A stretch of 64,000 bases of DNA from Streptomyces pacificus (GTDB taxonomy: Bacteria; Actinomycetota; Actinomycetes; Streptomycetales; Streptomycetaceae). Position numbers and translations under genes: made by a program. The stretch is from positions 434,001 through 498,000 of the forward strand of contig NZ_BLLG01000001.1 in NCBI RefSeq assembly GCF_011766325.1, given 5' to 3'. Below the pieces are notes generated by a model. It had not been told where the DNA came from and did not search any database. It worked only from the letters and a program-made list of their open reading frames with translations. Below are positions 28,573 through 38,062 of the stretch, piece by piece; within the stretch, counting starts at the first letter, position 1; each line of letters starts with the position of its first letter.

Positions 28573-31281
28573 GTGTCGGAAATCAGAGATCAGAAGTTCG
28601 TCTACGACTTCACCGAGGGCAACAAGGAGCTCAAGGACCTCCTCGGTGGCAAGGGCGCGAACCTCGCCGAGATGACCAACCTCGGTCTGCCCGTCCCTCC
28701 GGGCTTCACCATCACCACCGAGGCCTGCAAGGTCTACCTCGACAGCGGCGAGGAGCCCGCGGCACTGCGTGACGAGGTGAGTGCGCACCTCGATGCGCTG
28801 GAGCAGCGCATGGGCAAGAAGCTCGGCCAGGCCGACGACCCGCTGCTGGTGTCCGTGCGCTCCGGCGCCAAGTTCTCCATGCCGGGCATGATGGACACCG
28901 TCCTGAACATCGGCCTGTCCGACGCGTCGGTGGAGGGCCTCGCCCGGCAGGCCGGCGACGAGCGGTTCGCGTGGGACTCCTACCGCCGGCTCATCCAGAT
29001 GTTCGGCAAGACGGTCCTCGGCGTCGACGGCGAGCTGTTCGAGGACGCCCTGGAGGCGGCCAAGGAGGCCAAGAAGGTCACGGTCGACACCGACCTGGAC
29101 GCCGCCGACCTGAGGAAGCTGGTCAAGCAGTTCAAGAAGACCGTCACGTCGGAGACCGGCCGCGACTTCCCGCAGGACCCGCGCGAGCAGATGGACCTGG
29201 CCGTCAAGGCCGTCTTCGACTCCTGGAACGGGGACCGGGCGAAGCTCTACCGCCGCCAGGAGCGCATCCCGCACGACCTCGGCACCGCGGTCAACATCTG
29301 CTCCATGGTCTTCGGCAACCTCGGCCCGGACTCCGGCACCGGCGTCGCCTTCACCCGCGACCCCGCCTCGGGCCACCAGGGCGTCTACGGGGACTACCTG
29401 CAGAACGCGCAGGGCGAGGACGTCGTGGCCGGCATCCGCAACACCGTGCCGCTCGCGGACCTGGAGTCGATCGACAACAAGTCCTACGACCAGCTGATGC
29501 AGATCATGGAGCGGCTCGAGACGCACTACAAGGACCTCTGCGACATCGAGTTCACCATCGAGCGCGGCCGGCTGTGGATGCTGCAGACCCGGGTCGGCAA
29601 GCGCACCGCGGGCGCCGCCTTCCGGATCGCCACCCAGCTGGTGGACCAGGGGCTCATCGACGAGGCCGAGGCCCTGCAGCGGGTCACCGGCGCCCAGCTG
29701 GCGCAGCTGATGTTCCCGCGCTTCGACGAGACGGCCCGGGTCGAGAGGCTCGGCCGGGGCATCGCCGCCTCCCCGGGCGCTGCGGTCGGCAAGGCCGTCT
29801 TCGACTCCTACACGGCGGTCAAGTGGTCGCGCTCCGGGGAGAGGGTCATCCTGATCCGCCGCGAGACCAACCCGGACGACCTCGACGGCATGATCGCGGC
29901 CGAGGGCATCCTGACCTCCCGCGGCGGGAAGACCTCGCACGCCGCCGTCGTCGCCCGGGGCATGGGCAAGACATGCGTCTGCGGCGCCGAGGAGCTGGAG
30001 GTCGACACCAAGCGCCGCCGGATGACGGTGAGCGGCACGGTGGTGGAGGAGGGCGACGTCGTGTCCATCGACGGCTCCACCGGCAAGGTGTACCTCGGCG
30101 AGGTCCCGGTCGTGCCGTCCCCGGTGGTGGAGTACTTCGAGGGCCGGATGCACGCGGGTGCCGACGACGCCGACGAACTGGTCCGGGCCGTGCACCGGAT
30201 CATGGCCTACGCGGACCGGATGCGCCGGCTGCGGGTGCGGGCCAACGCCGACAACGCCGAGGACGCGCTGCGCGCCCGCCGCTTCGGTGCGCAGGGCATC
30301 GGGCTGTGCCGTACGGAGCACATGTTCCTCGGTGAGCGCCGCGGGATGGTGGAGAAGCTGATCCTGGCCGACACCGACGCCGAGCGGGAGGAGGCGCTGA
30401 AGGCGCTGCTGCCGCTGCAGAAGAGGGACTTCGTCGAGCTGTTCGAGGCGATGGACGGGCTGCCGGTGACGGTGCGGCTGCTGGATCCGCCGCTGCACGA
30501 GTTCCTGCCGGACATCACCGAGCTCTCGGTGCGCGTGGCGCTCGCCGAGGCCCGCAAGGACGCCAACGAGAACGACCTGCGCCTGCTGCAGGCCGTGCAC
30601 CGGCTGCACGAGCAGAACCCCATGCTGGGCCTGCGCGGAGTCCGTCTCGGCCTGGTGATCCCGGGGCTGTTCACGATGCAGGTGCGGGCCATCGCGGAGG
30701 CCGCGGCGGAGCGCCGCGACGGCAAGGGCGACCCGCGTGCCGAGATCATGATCCCGCTCGTGGGCACCGTGCAGGAGCTGGAGATCGTACGGGAGGAGGC
30801 CGAGCAGGTCATCGCCGAGGTCGAGGCGGCCACGGGCGTGGAACTGAGACTGGCGCTCGGCACGATGATCGAACTGCCTCGCGCGGCACTGACGGCCGGT
30901 CAGATCGCGGAGGCCGCGGAGTTCTTCTCCTTCGGTACGAACGACCTCACCCAGACCGTCTGGGGCTTCAGCCGGGACGATGTGGAGGCCTCGTTCTTCA
31001 CGGCGTACCTGGAGAAGGGCATCTTCGGTGTCAGCCCGTTCGAGACGATCGACAAGGACGGTGTCGGCTCGCTGGTGCGCAACGCGGTGGCGGCAGGGCG
31101 GGCCACCCGCCCGGACCTGAAGCTCGGTGTGTGCGGCGAGCACGGCGGCGACCCGGAGTCGGTGCACTTCTTCCACGAGGCCGGACTGGACTACGTCTCC
31201 TGCTCGCCCTTCCGGATCCCCGTGGCACGGCTGGAGGCGGGCCGTGCGGCGGCCCGGCCCTCCGGCAGCGACAGCCGCTGA
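28573..31281 (+). CDS. ppdK: Pyruvate, phosphate dikinase
   Basis: 902 residues, GTG with GAGGAG nine bases upstream. It interconverts pyruvate, ATP and phosphate with phosphoenolpyruvate, AMP and pyrophosphate at the glycolysis/gluconeogenesis node. The N-terminal ATP-grasp part (LLGGKGANLAEMTNLGLPVP), the central phosphohistidine domain with GGKTSHAAVVARGMGK (catalytic His), and the C-terminal PEP/pyruvate barrel with GTNDLTQTVWGF and KLGVCGEHGGDP are complete. Length is normal. The 420-base upstream region with two dyads and a hairpin suggests regulation. Confidence 0.95.
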   Translation: MSEIRDQKFVYDFTEGNKELKDLLGGKGANLAEMTNLGLPVPPGFTITTEACKVYLDSGEEPAALRDEVSAHLDALEQRMGKKLGQADDPLLVSVRSGAKFSMPGMMDTVLNIGLSDASVEGLARQAGDERFAWDSYRRLIQMFGKTVLGVDGELFEDALEAAKEAKKVTVDTDLDAADLRKLVKQFKKTVTSETGRDFPQDPREQMDLAVKAVFDSWNGDRAKLYRRQERIPHDLGTAVNICSMVFGNLGPDSGTGVAFTRDPASGHQGVYGDYLQNAQGEDVVAGIRNTVPLADLESIDNKSYDQLMQIMERLETHYKDLCDIEFTIERGRLWMLQTRVGKRTAGAAFRIATQLVDQGLIDEAEALQRVTGAQLAQLMFPRFDETARVERLGRGIAASPGAAVGKAVFDSYTAVKWSRSGERVILIRRETNPDDLDGMIAAEGILTSRGGKTSHAAVVARGMGKTCVCGAEELEVDTKRRRMTVSGTVVEEGDVVSIDGSTGKVYLGEVPVVPSPVVEYFEGRMHAGADDADELVRAVHRIMAYADRMRRLRVRANADNAEDALRARRFGAQGIGLCRTEHMFLGERRGMVEKLILADTDAEREEALKALLPLQKRDFVELFEAMDGLPVTVRLLDPPLHEFLPDITELSVRVALAEARKDANENDLRLLQAVHRLHEQNPMLGLRGVRLGLVIPGLFTMQVRAIAEAAAERRDGKGDPRAEIMIPLVGTVQELEIVREEAEQVIAEVEAATGVELRLALGTMIELPRAALTAGQIAEAAEFFSFGTNDLTQTVWGFSRDDVEASFFTAYLEKGIFGVSPFETIDKDGVGSLVRNAVAAGRATRPDLKLGVCGEHGGDPESVHFFHEAGLDYVSCSPFRIPVARLEAGRAAARPSGSDSR

Positions 31282-31372
31282 TCCATCCGGCCGCACCCGC
31301 GGCCGGCCCCGGCCCCGGGGCCGTCGGTGGTCCCCGACCCTCACCGACCGGCCGGCGGTCCCGGTGCACCAC

Positions 31373-31423
31373 GAGACGGGCGGGACGGGCACCTTGTGCG
31401 GAGGTGCCCGTCCCGCCCGTCTC
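31373..31423 (+). terminator. ppdK terminator, 22-bp perfect stem
   Basis: 31373-31394 pairs perfectly with 31402-31423, loop of seven bases, followed by CTTTGG. A second stem (31419-31431 with about 31450-31462) overlaps its 3' end. Confidence 0.8.
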
Positions 31424-31516
31424 CTTTGGCGGTGCCGCCCGCCGGCGCGCCGCCGAAGGAGACGGGCCGGGCGGAGGCATAGGTGATTCGCGCCATTCGT
31501 TGAGCAAAGAACAGGC

Positions 31517-31556
31517 GGAGCGCGGCCGACGGATCCCCACCCGCCGGCCGCGCTCC
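31517..31556. terminator. Hairpin upstream of the winged-helix gene
   Basis: A 12-bp perfect stem (31517-31528 with 31545-31556) with a 16-base loop. Function unclear; possibly a second terminator. Confidence 0.4.
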
Positions 31557-31706
31557 ATTCCCGATGTCGGACACGGAGCCGCAACCTCCGCCGACCGCCG
31601 CCAGGCGTGGAAAGCCCCCCACGGTCTTTGCCTCGCCCCTCGGTACCCGAAGGTTTCGTGCCCGACGTCGTACAGCTTTTCGGTTCGCTGCCCTGTTACG
31701 CGATGC

Positions 31707-31726
31707 GTTTCAACTGTGGCTGAAAC
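31707..31726. promoter_or_regulatory. Dyad GTTTCA-N8-TGAAAC
   Basis: A perfect 6-base inverted repeat, 74 bases before the start of a winged-helix regulator. Candidate autoregulatory operator. Confidence 0.45.
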
Positions 31727-31799
31727 ACCGTGGTAACGTCCTGTGATTGCATGCATACTCAGTGACGGGGGCGATTGCGGATGCAACAGTGGGGGTTCC

Positions 31800-32858
31800 G
31801 TGCTGCGAATCCACTTCACCGGTGACGACCTCGCCAGGGTGCGGATGGCGGCCAGACCGGATGTTCTGTGGGAAACGATTCTGAGTTTCCACCGCCTGAG
31901 GGACCGGCGCGGCGCCACCGTCTTCGGCGAATGGCGGACGGAGACCCGGGCCCGGCTGAACGGCGAAACCCGGCTCCTCTCGGCGCTCGTCCCGCAGCGC
32001 GGCTATTTCCCGGACTTCCTCACTCCGCCCGAGGCGCTGGAGGGACTGGAGGAGGGACTTCAGGCGGTGCGGGCGACGCCGGGGCCCAGACTCGCGGCGG
32101 AGCTGGCGCTCCTCGCGGCGGAGCGGCCGCACGCCGTACCCGCGGGCCGGCTCTCCGGCCTCGCCGAAGGCGCCGACGGGCCGATGGACCGGCTCGTCGG
32201 GGTGCTCCGCAGCTACCACCGCTCCGCGGTCGAGCCGTACTGGGCGCACATCCAGGCGGCGGTGGAGGCCGATCGGGCCGTGCGGGGCCGGGCCCTGCTC
32301 GACGGGGGCGCGGACGAGCTGCTGGCCTCGCTGCCGCCGATGCTGCGCTGGCGCGGGCCGGTGCTGGAGGCCGACTACCCGGTGGAGCGCGAGCTGCGGC
32401 TCCGCGGGCGCGGGCTGCTGCTGCAGCCGTCGTACTTCTGCCGCGGCACGCCCGTGGTCCGCCGGGACCCCGAGCTGCCGCCGGTGCTGGTCTACCCCGT
32501 GACGCACACCGGGTCGCCGATGACCTGGGAGGGGGGCGGGATGTCGCTGGGAAGGCTCATGGGGCACACCCGCTCGGCGGTGCTCCGGTCCATCGGCAGC
32601 GGCTGCACCACGAGCGAACTCGCCCGCCGGGCGGGGGTGTCGCTCGCCTCCGCCAGCCAGCACGCCTGCGTCCTGCGGGAGGCCGGGCTCGTGGTCACGC
32701 TGCGGAACGGGAACGCCGTGCTGCACACGATGACACCGCTGGGCACGGCCCTGCTGAGAGGCCGCGCCCAGCGCGATCCGGAGCCGCCGGGAGCGCTTGC
32801 GACCGGACCGCTTGCGACCGGACTCACGTCCGCAGCGGTGCCGTCGCCTCGCAGGTGA
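31800..32858 (+). CDS. Winged-helix regulator, DUF5937/ArsR-like
   Basis: 352 residues from GTG 31800, chosen because MLRIHFTGDDLARVR is the usual beginning of this Streptomyces family. The N-terminal 235 residues form the uncharacterised DUF5937-type sensory domain. The C-terminal 90 residues hold a winged helix with TTSELARRAGVSLASASQHA as the helix-turn-helix and NAVLHTMTPLG in the wing. The last 25 residues are a low-complexity tail with a repeated ATGPL. Target genes are unknown; it is not coupled to the nitrite reductase operon, which is convergent. Confidence 0.75.
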   Translation: MLRIHFTGDDLARVRMAARPDVLWETILSFHRLRDRRGATVFGEWRTETRARLNGETRLLSALVPQRGYFPDFLTPPEALEGLEEGLQAVRATPGPRLAAELALLAAERPHAVPAGRLSGLAEGADGPMDRLVGVLRSYHRSAVEPYWAHIQAAVEADRAVRGRALLDGGADELLASLPPMLRWRGPVLEADYPVERELRLRGRGLLLQPSYFCRGTPVVRRDPELPPVLVYPVTHTGSPMTWEGGGMSLGRLMGHTRSAVLRSIGSGCTTSELARRAGVSLASASQHACVLREAGLVVTLRNGNAVLHTMTPLGTALLRGRAQRDPEPPGALATGPLATGLTSAAVPSPRR

Positions 32859-33007
32859 TGCCGCCGGCCGGGCCGCTGCCGGCGCCCCGCCGGCCGCAGG
32901 CGCGCGGCCGCCGCCCGTCCGGCGCGAGGGGCGGGGCCGGTGGCCCTCGGGGCCGATCGCGTCCCGGCCGGATGCCGCCGTACCGCGGGGCCCGCCCGCC
33001 GTCCCCG

Positions 33008-33355
33008 TCAGACCCGGCGCACCGCGTATACGGGCACCGAGACCCCGTCGTCGTCCAGGCAGCGGCCCGTGGCCAGGTCGAACCGCTGCTTCAGCAGCGG
33101 GGAGGCGACGAAGGGCCGCCCGTCGGCGGAGCCCAGCAGGCCCCGGGACAGGACCTGCGCGCCGGTGAACGGGTCGCGGTTGCCGATCGCGTACGCGGTC
33201 CCGGCACGGTCCAGGAAGACCGCGGCCTGCCGGCCGCCGGGGAGCAGGGCCGCCATGCCGCGGCCCGGGGTGAGCCGGGCGATCTCGCAGACGGGCAGCC
33301 AGCTGCCGGACAGTTCGATCTGGAGCGTGAGGGGGGGTGCGTCCTGGACCGTCAT
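33008..33355 (-). CDS. nirD: Nitrite reductase small subunit
   Basis: 115 residues, ATG overlapping the nirB stop by four bases. NirD has a Rieske-like fold without iron ligands and accompanies NirB in cytoplasmic NAD(P)H nitrite reduction to ammonium. CEIARLTPGRGMAALLPGGRQ and the central AIGNRDPFTGAQVLSRG block (replacing the cluster-binding loop) match the family. Last gene of the FAD-reductase-nirB-nirD operon. Confidence 0.9.
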   Translation of the reverse strand: MTVQDAPPLTLQIELSGSWLPVCEIARLTPGRGMAALLPGGRQAAVFLDRAGTAYAIGNRDPFTGAQVLSRGLLGSADGRPFVASPLLKQRFDLATGRCLDDDGVSVPVYAVRRV

Positions 33356-35862
33356 CGGGCGGGTGTCCCTTCCGGTGTGAGTACGGTGAGGTCGGGCTTG
33401 ATCTGCTCCCGCTCGGGGACGAACCTCACGGAGGGGTCCGGTGCCCCCGGGGCGTTGACGAACGACACGAAGCGGCGCAGCCGGTCCGGGTCGTCGAGGG
33501 TCTCGGCCCATTCGTCGCGGTAGCCGGCCACATGGCGGGCCATCATCGCCTCCAGTTCGCCGCAGAGCCCGAGCCGGTCGTGCACCACGACGTCCCGCAG
33601 GTGGCCGAGTCCGCCCTCCAGGCGCTCCAGCCAGACCGAGGTGCGCTCCAGGCGGTCCGCGGTGCGGATGTAGAACATCAGGAACCGGTCGATGAGCCGG
33701 ACGAGTTCGGCGTCGGACAGGTCCTGGGCGAGCAGGTCCGCGTGGCGCGGGGTGGCCCCGCCGTTGCCGCCCACGTACAGGTTCCAGCCGTGGGCGGTGG
33801 CGATCACGCCGAAGTCCTTGGACTGGGCCTCCGCGCACTCGCGGGCGCAGCCGGAGACCGCCGACTTCAGTTTGTGGGGGGCGCGCAGGCCGCGGTAGCG
33901 CAGTTCGAGGTCGATCGCCATGCGGACGCTGTCCTGCACCCCGTATCGGCACCAGGTCTGCCCCACGCACGACTTGACCGTGCGCAGCGACTTGCCGTAG
34001 GCGTGGCCCGACTCGAAGCCGGCGTCGACCAGCCGCGTCCAGATGGCGGGCAGCTGGTCCACGCGGGCGCCGAACATGTCGATCCGCTGACCGCCGGTGA
34101 TCTTCGTGTAGAGGCCGAAGTCGCGGGCCACCTCGCCGATCACGATGAGTTTCCCGGGGGTGATCTCGCCGCCGGGGATGCGCGGCACGATCGAGTAGGA
34201 GCCGTTGCGCTGGAGGTTGGCGAGGAAGTGGTCGTTGGTGTCCTGCAGGGCGCCCTGCTCGCCGTCGAGGATATAGCCGCCGCCGAGGCCGGCCAGGATG
34301 GAGCCGACGGCGGGCTTGCAGATCTCGCAGCCGTCGCCGCCGCGGGCCTCCTCGCGCCCGTGGGAGTCGAGCAGTTCGGCGTATGTGGCGAGGCCGAGGG
34401 TGCGGGCGATCTCGTACAGCTCGCTGCGGGTGTAGGAGAAGCAGCCGCACAGGCCCTGGTCGGCGGCCCCCGGCAGCAGCCGGCCGATGACCTGGACGCA
34501 GCTTCCGCAGCCCGTGCCCGCCCTGGTGCACTTCTTCACCTCGGGCAGGGTGGTGTGGGCGCGGATCTGAGCCTTGGTGACGTTGTGGCAGGAGCAGACC
34601 ACGGCCTCGTCGGGCAGCGCGGACGGGCCGAGGGCCGCGGGCGCCCCGGTGCCTGCGGGCAGCACCAGCTGCTCGGGCGGTACGGGGGGTACGGAGCCGG
34701 TGAGGGGGCGGAGCATGCCGTAGGACGCGGCGTCGCCGACGAGGACGCCGCCGAGCAGCGCGCCGTCCGCCGCGACCACCAGCTTCTTGTAGACCCCGGA
34801 GCGGGAGTCGGAGTAGACCACGTCGAGGCAGCCGTCGGCCGTGCCGTGCGCGTCCCCGAAGGAGGCCACGTCCACGCCGAGGAGCTTCAGCTTGGTGGAG
34901 GTGTCGGCGCCGGTGAAGACGCTGCCGGAAGCCTCGCCGGCGAGGACGTCCGCGACGGTCTTGGCCATCTCGTAGCCGGGTGCGACGAGCCCGTAGACCC
35001 GCCCGTCCGCGGCGAGGGCGCACTCGCCGATCGCGTACACGTCGGGGTCGGAGGTGCGGCAGTGCGCGTCGACGGCGATGCCGCCGCGCTCGCCGACGGC
35101 GAGGCCGGTGTCGCGGGCCAGCCGGTCGCGGGGGCGCACGCCGGCGGAGAAGACCACCAGGTCGGCGGCGAGCGACGAGCCGTCGGAGAGGTGCATGCCG
35201 GTGACGGCGGGGCCGTCGGCGACGATCTCCCGGGTGCCGGTGCCGGTGTGGACGGTCAGGCCCATGTCTTCGATGGTGCGCAGCAGCGCGGCACCGCCGC
35301 CGTCGTCGACCTGCACCGGCATCAGCCGGGGCGCGAACTCCACGATGTGGGTGTCCAGGCCCAGGCCCTTGAGCGCGCCGGCCGCCTCCAGCCCGAGGAG
35401 TCCGCCGCCGACGACCACCCCGGTGCGGGAGGTCTTGGCGTACTCCTCGATCGCGAGGAGGTCCTCGATGGTGCGGTAGACGAAGCAGCCCTCGGCGTCG
35501 CGGCCCGGGACGGGCGGCACGAACGGGTGGGAGCCGGTGGCCAGGACGAGCGAGTCGTAGGGAAAGGTCCGCCCGCTGCGGGAGGTGACCGTGCGGGCGG
35601 CGCGGTCGATGTGCTCCGCCGGGTCGTCCAGATGGAGTTCGATGCCGTGCCGGGCCAGGAACCCGTCCTCGACGAGGGACAGCTCGTCGGGCGTCCGGCC
35701 GGAGAAGTACGAGGTGAGCCGGACCCGGTCGTAGGCGGGGCGGGGCTCCTCGCACAGCACGACGACCCGGGCGCGACCGGTGACCCCCCGCTCGGCGAGG
35801 GCCTCCAGGAAGTGCTGGCCGACCATCCCGTGGCCGACGAGCACGATCGTGGGGGTGGTCAT
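33352..35862 (-). CDS. nirB: Assimilatory nitrite reductase large subunit
   Basis: 836 residues, ATG 35862 with GGAGG eight bases upstream. It transfers electrons from NAD(P)H to nitrite, giving ammonium. Domains in order: FAD/NAD-binding (VLVGHGMVGQHFLEAL; VVVGGGLLGLEAAGAL), a BFD-like [2Fe-2S] domain with CSCHNV and CTRAGTGCGSC, and the siroheme/[4Fe-4S] half with SCVGQTWCRYG and GCARECAEA. All cluster cysteines are present. One base separates it from the upstream FAD reductase gene. The chelatase at 44870 could supply siroheme. Confidence 0.95.
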   Translation of the reverse strand: MTTPTIVLVGHGMVGQHFLEALAERGVTGRARVVVLCEEPRPAYDRVRLTSYFSGRTPDELSLVEDGFLARHGIELHLDDPAEHIDRAARTVTSRSGRTFPYDSLVLATGSHPFVPPVPGRDAEGCFVYRTIEDLLAIEEYAKTSRTGVVVGGGLLGLEAAGALKGLGLDTHIVEFAPRLMPVQVDDGGGAALLRTIEDMGLTVHTGTGTREIVADGPAVTGMHLSDGSSLAADLVVFSAGVRPRDRLARDTGLAVGERGGIAVDAHCRTSDPDVYAIGECALAADGRVYGLVAPGYEMAKTVADVLAGEASGSVFTGADTSTKLKLLGVDVASFGDAHGTADGCLDVVYSDSRSGVYKKLVVAADGALLGGVLVGDAASYGMLRPLTGSVPPVPPEQLVLPAGTGAPAALGPSALPDEAVVCSCHNVTKAQIRAHTTLPEVKKCTRAGTGCGSCVQVIGRLLPGAADQGLCGCFSYTRSELYEIARTLGLATYAELLDSHGREEARGGDGCEICKPAVGSILAGLGGGYILDGEQGALQDTNDHFLANLQRNGSYSIVPRIPGGEITPGKLIVIGEVARDFGLYTKITGGQRIDMFGARVDQLPAIWTRLVDAGFESGHAYGKSLRTVKSCVGQTWCRYGVQDSVRMAIDLELRYRGLRAPHKLKSAVSGCARECAEAQSKDFGVIATAHGWNLYVGGNGGATPRHADLLAQDLSDAELVRLIDRFLMFYIRTADRLERTSVWLERLEGGLGHLRDVVVHDRLGLCGELEAMMARHVAGYRDEWAETLDDPDRLRRFVSFVNAPGAPDPSVRFVPEREQIKPDLTVLTPEGTPAR

Positions 35863-35863
35863 C

Positions 35864-37090
35864 TCAGAGTCCTCCATCGGTGGTGAGCAGGTGGAGCAGG
35901 GGTGCGTCCGGGAGCGGCTCGCCGCCCTCCCAGGCCCGGGCGAGCGCGCCGACGGAGGCGAGGTCGCCGAGGAGTACGCCGCCGACGAGCCGGTCGCCGC
36001 GGACGACGACCTTCCGGTAGGCGCCGCGGGTGGCGTCGGCGAGGCGGACGACGTCGTCCCCGGGCCGCGGCGAGGGCTCCCCGAACGCGGCGATGTCGAA
36101 GGCGCCGGCGGATCCGAGGGTGAGCCGGGTGAGGGACCGGGTGCCGGTGTAGCGCCGGCCCCCCGGTCCCGTGTCCGGTACGGGTCCGGCCGCCAGGACC
36201 GAGGCGAGCACGTCGGCCTGCTCCAGGGCGGGGGCCGCCAGCCCGTAGACGGTGCCGGCGTGTTCGGCGCAGTCGCCGACGGCGTGGACGCGCGGGTCGG
36301 ACGTGGTCAGGGTGTCGTCGACGACGACACCCCGGCGGACCGCGAGGCCGGCGTCCGCCGCGAGGCCGGCGCGGGGCCGGACGCCGCAGGCGAGGACGAC
36401 GTGGTCGGCGTCGAGGACGAAGCCGTCGGCGAGTTCGACGCCGGTGACGGCACCGCCGCGGTGGCGCAGCCCCCGGGCGTGGCACTCGGTGTGGACCTCC
36501 GCGCCGAGCCCCTCCAGATGGCGGCGCACCAGGCCGCCGCCCTCCGGGTCGAGATGGCGGTCCATCAGGGTGGGTCCCTGGTGGGCGACGACCACGTCCG
36601 TACCGCGTTCCGCCAGCGCCCGCGCGGCCGAGACGCCGAGCAGCCCGCCGCCGACGACGACCGACCGGCTGCCGGGCCGGGCCGCGGCCGCCAGCGCCTG
36701 GCAGTCGTCGAGGGTGCGGAAGGGGTGCACGCCGCCGGGCAGCCCGCCGTCGAGCCCCCGCAGCGGCGGCAGCACCGGGTTCGAGCCGGTCGCCAGCACC
36801 AGGTGGTCGTACCCCGCGACCGTGCCGTCCGCGCAGTGCACGGTCCGCGCCCGGCGGTCGATCCGCACCGCCCGCACCCCGTGCCGCACCGCCGCCGCGT
36901 CCCCCGGGACCGGGGGCAGCGCGATCACCTCGGGGCCGTACCGGCCTGCCAGGACATCGGCCAGCAGCACCCTGTTGTAGGGGGCGTGCGGCTCCTCGCC
37001 GAGCAGCGTGACGTCGTACGCCGGCGCGAGCTGCCGCGCCAGCCGCGCTCCCGCCATCCCGGCGCCGACCACCACGATCCTCGCATCCAT
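35864..37090 (-). CDS. FAD/NAD(P)H-dependent oxidoreductase of the nitrite reductase operon
   Basis: 408 residues, ATG start. It resembles the N-terminal flavoprotein half of NirB: FAD fold IVVVGAGMAGARLARQL, NAD fold SVVVGGGLLGVSAARAL, and VHAVGDCAEHAGTVYGLA for the second FAD contact. There is no [2Fe-2S] or siroheme domain. The likely role is electron transfer to nitrate or nitrite reductase (compare NasB-type reductases). First gene of the operon; the GlnR-like site at 37113-37139 is just upstream. Confidence 0.82.
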   Translation of the reverse strand: MDARIVVVGAGMAGARLARQLAPAYDVTLLGEEPHAPYNRVLLADVLAGRYGPEVIALPPVPGDAAAVRHGVRAVRIDRRARTVHCADGTVAGYDHLVLATGSNPVLPPLRGLDGGLPGGVHPFRTLDDCQALAAAARPGSRSVVVGGGLLGVSAARALAERGTDVVVAHQGPTLMDRHLDPEGGGLVRRHLEGLGAEVHTECHARGLRHRGGAVTGVELADGFVLDADHVVLACGVRPRAGLAADAGLAVRRGVVVDDTLTTSDPRVHAVGDCAEHAGTVYGLAAPALEQADVLASVLAAGPVPDTGPGGRRYTGTRSLTRLTLGSAGAFDIAAFGEPSPRPGDDVVRLADATRGAYRKVVVRGDRLVGGVLLGDLASVGALARAWEGGEPLPDAPLLHLLTTDGGL

Positions 37091-37112
37091 GGATGCAGAC
37101 TGAGGGGTGGGT

Positions 37113-37139
37113 GTTACCCGTCGGCATCCCGGTTGTTTC
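37113..37139 (-). promoter_or_regulatory. GlnR-like half-sites upstream of the nir operon
   Basis: GTTAC, GCATC and GTTTC at 11-base phasing (37113, 37124, 37135). The outer two resemble the GTnAC and GaAAC half-sites of the actinobacterial nitrogen regulator GlnR, in mixed orientation; the middle one is degenerate. Confidence 0.45.
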
Positions 37140-37282
37140 CCGCGCGGAACACTGCCCTCAGCCCCCGCCCGCCCGGGGTGTGAGGGGCCCGGCCGGCGGC
37201 CGCGGCCCGGGGAACCTCAGAGGCAGCTCAAGACTCACGGGTTCGATGGACGGTGCATGCATCGTCTCCGTAGGGTCACCCC

Positions 37283-38062
37283 ATGCCTGACATATCGCTG
37301 ACCACCCTCGTCCTCCTGTGTGTCGCCGCGCTGGCGGCCGGCTGGATCGACGCGGTGGTCGGCGGCGGCGGGCTGCTGCTCCTCCCGGCGCTGCTGCTCG
37401 GCATGCCGCAGGTGCCCGCCGCGCAGATCCTCGGCACCAACAAGGCGGTCGCCATCGTCGGCACCACCGGCGCTGCGGCCACCTACGTCCGCAAGGCCCC
37501 GGTGCAGGTGGGAACGGCGCTGCGCATCGGACTGACCGCGCTCGCCGGCTCCATGGGCGGGGCGTTCTTCGCGGCGGGCATCGGCAGCGACGTGCTCCGG
37601 CCGGTGATCATGGTGGTGCTGCTGGGCGTCGCGGCGTTCGTCCTGCTGCGCCCGTCCTTCGGCACCCATGGGGACCGGGGGCCGGTCACCCGCGCCCGGA
37701 TCGCCACCGCGGTCGTCCTCGTCGGCGGCGGGATCGGCTTCTACGACGGCCTGTTCGGGCCCGGTACCGGCACCTTCCTGGTGCTCGCCCTGACCGCCGT
37801 ACTCCATCTGGACCTGGTCACCGCCTCCGCCACCGCCAAAATCGTCAACGTGTGCACCAACGCGGGCGCCCTCGCGATGTTCGCCTACCAGGGGACGGTG
37901 CTGTGGCGACTGGCCGCGCTGATGGCGGTGTTCAACCTGGCGGGCGGCATGTTCGGGGCGTGGACGGCTCTGCGCAGGGGTGCGGAGTTCGTCCGCGGCG
38001 TGCTGCTCGTGGTCGTGTTCTCGCTGGTCGCGAAGCTGGCGTTCGACCAGTGGTCGGGCTGA
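37283..38062 (+). CDS. TauE/SafE-family membrane permease
   Basis: 259 residues with about eight hydrophobic segments (for example 5-40, 72-118, 137-170, 185-235). The family signature appears twice: AGWIDAVVGGGGLLLLPALL near residue 19, and GFYDGLFGPGTGTFLVLAL near 153. It is a putative anion exporter, often for sulfite or organosulfonates. Beside nitrite reductase it might move nitrite or sulfite, but this is only context. It is divergent from the nir operon with a 190-base shared upstream region. Confidence 0.88.
   Translation: MPDISLTTLVLLCVAALAAGWIDAVVGGGGLLLLPALLLGMPQVPAAQILGTNKAVAIVGTTGAAATYVRKAPVQVGTALRIGLTALAGSMGGAFFAAGIGSDVLRPVIMVVLLGVAAFVLLRPSFGTHGDRGPVTRARIATAVVLVGGGIGFYDGLFGPGTGTFLVLALTAVLHLDLVTASATAKIVNVCTNAGALAMFAYQGTVLWRLAALMAVFNLAGGMFGAWTALRRGAEFVRGVLLVVVFSLVAKLAFDQWSG

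Larger units (their letters stand above)
31282..31799. other. Intergenic region after ppdK
   Basis: 518 bases with no gene. It holds two strong hairpins (31373-31423 and 31517-31556) and a weaker overlapping one, then an AT-richer promoter-like part with the GTTTCA dyad (31707-31726) before the winged-helix gene. Confidence 0.55.

Noticed and set aside
28471-31584. A 1037-codon open frame on the minus strand opposite ppdK
   Set aside because: It mirrors the ppdK gene; in high-GC DNA the antisense frame of a real gene is often open. No domain is recognisable.
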